From assembly GCF_014252455.1 (NCBI RefSeq), contig NZ_CP060245.1, forward strand, positions 279,190 through 343,189: 64,000 nt of DNA, written 5' to 3'. The position numbers and the translations under genes were made by a program. How positions within the stretch are numbered: the first letter of the stretch is position 1; each line of letters begins with the position of its first letter. Under the pieces are notes generated by a model. It worked only from the letters and a program-made list of their open reading frames with translations, was not told the DNA's origin and did not search any database. Of the stretch, positions 62,774-64,000 are shown in pieces. The DNA comes from Blattabacterium cuenoti. GTDB taxonomy: Bacteria; Bacteroidota; Bacteroidia; Flavobacteriales; Blattabacteriaceae.

Positions 62774-64000
62774 ATGAAAACACACCCTATTGCAGAAAAA
62801 AAAGGATGGAAAATAGGAAAAGATTTACCTGTATGGGGGAATAATGAACTTTATTTAACAACAATTAAAGGTGGATATTTATTAAATGGAGAAACTCCTT
62901 TTGAGGCGTATAAAAGATTAGCTAAAAATGCTGCAAAAATTCTTAAAAAACCAAAAATAGAGAAAAAATTTTTTAATATTTTATGGAAAGGATGGCTTAT
63001 CCCTTCTACACCAGTTATGGTAAATTTGGGAACAGAAAAAGGATTGCCTATTAGTTGTTTTTCAGGACGTATTGGAGATAGTATGTATGAAATATATAAA
63101 AAAAATTTAGAAATGGCTATTTTAAGTAAAAATGGAGGAGGGACTTCTTATGATTTTAGCTTAATTAGACCTATAGGAAGTCCTATTAAAAATGGAACAT
63201 TAGGAACTTCTGATGGAATTATTCCCTTTATTAAATCCTATGATAGTTCGATTATTGCTAGTAAACAAGGGAAAACAAGAAGAGGAGCTGTAGCTATTTA
63301 TTTAAATATAGAACATAAAGAATATACAGAATTTTTAAAAATAAGAGAACCTAAAGGGGATATTAATAGACAATGTCATAATATTCATCAAGGAGTGATA
63401 TTAACTAATTCTTTTATGGATAAAGTTTTTAAACAAAATGGAAAGGAAAGAGATTTATGGATAAATACGTTAAAAGAACGTGTAAAAACTGGAGAACCTT
63501 ATCTTTTTTTTAAAGATAATGCTAATAAAAATATTCCAGAAAATTGGAAAAAACATGGATTAAAAATACATCATAGTAATTTATGTTCAGAAATCATGTT
63601 ACCGACAGATGAAAGTCATACTCTTGTATGTTGTCTTTCTTCATTAAATCTTTCTAAATATTTAGAATGGGAAAATACAAAAACTGTTTTTTATGCTATT
63701 TTATTTCTTGATGCTGTTTTACAAGAATTTATTAATAAAGGTAAAAATATTAGAGGGATAGAGGATGCTGTTCGTTTTGCAGAAAAAAGTAGAGCACTTG
63801 GATTAGGAGCTTTAGGATGGCATTCTTATTTACAATCTAGATTGATTCCTTTTATTTCTATGAAATCTGAAATATTAACTCATAATATATTTAGAAATAT
63901 ACAATTAGAATCTCAAAAAGCTACTCAATATTTAGCCAAAGAATATGGAGAATCTGAATGGAATATCGGAACAGGAAGAAGAAATTTAACTTTAATGGCT
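62774..64000 (+). CDS. nrdA: Class I ribonucleoside-diphosphate reductase alpha subunit, 3' end outside window
   Basis: Reduces ribonucleoside diphosphates to deoxyribonucleotides; needs the radical-bearing NrdB subunit, not seen here. From the ATG at 62774, 409 codons are visible before the window ends. Catalytic residues by comparison with E. coli NrdA: C95 (ISCFSGRIGDSM, matching C225), the radical cysteine C271 in SNLCSEI (matching N437-C439-E441), and C286 in LVCCLSSLNL (matching C462). The protein starts directly with the barrel region; the roughly 90-residue N-terminal ATP-cone that gives E. coli NrdA its activity regulation is absent. It lies 21 bases after rpsA and is probably co-transcribed with it. 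Confidence 0.93.
   Translation, partial: MKTHPIAEKKGWKIGKDLPVWGNNELYLTTIKGGYLLNGETPFEAYKRLAKNAAKILKKPKIEKKFFNILWKGWLIPSTPVMVNLGTEKGLPISCFSGRIGDSMYEIYKKNLEMAILSKNGGGTSYDFSLIRPIGSPIKNGTLGTSDGIIPFIKSYDSSIIASKQGKTRRGAVAIYLNIEHKEYTEFLKIREPKGDINRQCHNIHQGVILTNSFMDKVFKQNGKERDLWINTLKERVKTGEPYLFFKDNANKNIPENWKKHGLKIHHSNLCSEIMLPTDESHTLVCCLSSLNLSKYLEWENTKTVFYAILFLDAVLQEFINKGKNIRGIEDAVRFAEKSRALGLGALGWHSYLQSRLIPFISMKSEILTHNIFRNIQLESQKATQYLAKEYGESEWNIGTGRRNLTLMA

Noticed and set aside
1..64000. CRISPR arrays, insertion sequences, prophage or rRNA genes
   Set aside because: None seen: the only tandem repeat is the 25-bp array at 36952-37051, with no spacers, and no transposase-like or phage-like protein is encoded.

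Overview
The window looks like a piece of a small, very AT-rich, gene-dense Bacteroidota (Flavobacteriales) chromosome. The best fit is Blattabacterium, the nutritional endosymbiont of cockroaches and Mastotermes. Reasons: nearly every gene is a housekeeping or amino-acid biosynthesis gene; spacers are short (no gene-free stretch exceeds about 200 bases); there are no transposons, phage genes or CRISPR arrays; and several architectures are flavobacterial (DnaQ-like exonuclease fused to DnaE, DAHP synthase fused to chorismate mutase, an N-acyl-ornithine-type ArgF', a primase with no zinc ligands, a mevalonate-pathway enzyme, S6-S18-L9 order). The genus call is inference; no 16S gene is present.

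Layout. 1-9.3 kb: trmD (5' end missing), argH, gyrB, uppP, rpsP, tRNA-Gln, a dicarboxylate symporter, mvaD, tRNA-His and an aminotransferase. 9.3-20 kb: rsmG, a CodA/AtzC-like amidohydrolase, lysS, lipB, mtaB, a 2-Cys peroxiredoxin, dnaG, rpe, fabI and metK. 20-24 kb: a compact phenylalanine/tyrosine operon (pheA, aminotransferase, tyrA, aroG-chorismate mutase). 24-36.5 kb: mntH, rpsF-rpsR-rplI, gltX, mnmE, prmC, ligA, lon, lysA and tRNA-Ser. 36.5-45.3 kb: a small lipoprotein, metG, a polA remnant, a frameshifted nadD, a porin, ftsK, an LptF/LptG permease, tRNA-Asp and trxA. 45.3-56.4 kb: an arginine operon, argG-argC-argD-carA-carB-argF'-argB-argE, with argG carrying an N-terminal GNAT domain. 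56.5-64 kb: dnaE, rpsA and a class I ribonucleotide reductase large subunit cut by the window end.

How it fits together. The arginine operon plus the distant argH covers glutamate to arginine through N-acylated intermediates; the fused GNAT domain is the only candidate here for the first acylation step. The aromatic operon supplies phenylalanine and tyrosine, and lysA makes lysine: amino-acid provisioning for an insect host. The replication genes show erosion: PolA reduced to its 5' nuclease, FtsK without its DNA-reading gamma domain, MetG without its tRNA-binding tail, and NadD frameshifted at an A10 run.

The points most worth a second look are: an 11-base G/C homopolymer inside the only outer-membrane porin gene (a candidate phase-variation switch, very unusual in an AT-rich symbiont); a perfect 4 x 25-bp tandem repeat made from the end of metG that forms the whole leader of a lipoprotein gene; the A10 frameshift in nadD; the GNAT-ArgG fusion; and catalytic or regulatory residue changes in ArgF', PheA, DnaG and the amidohydrolase. 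I did not find a clearly new multi-gene system.
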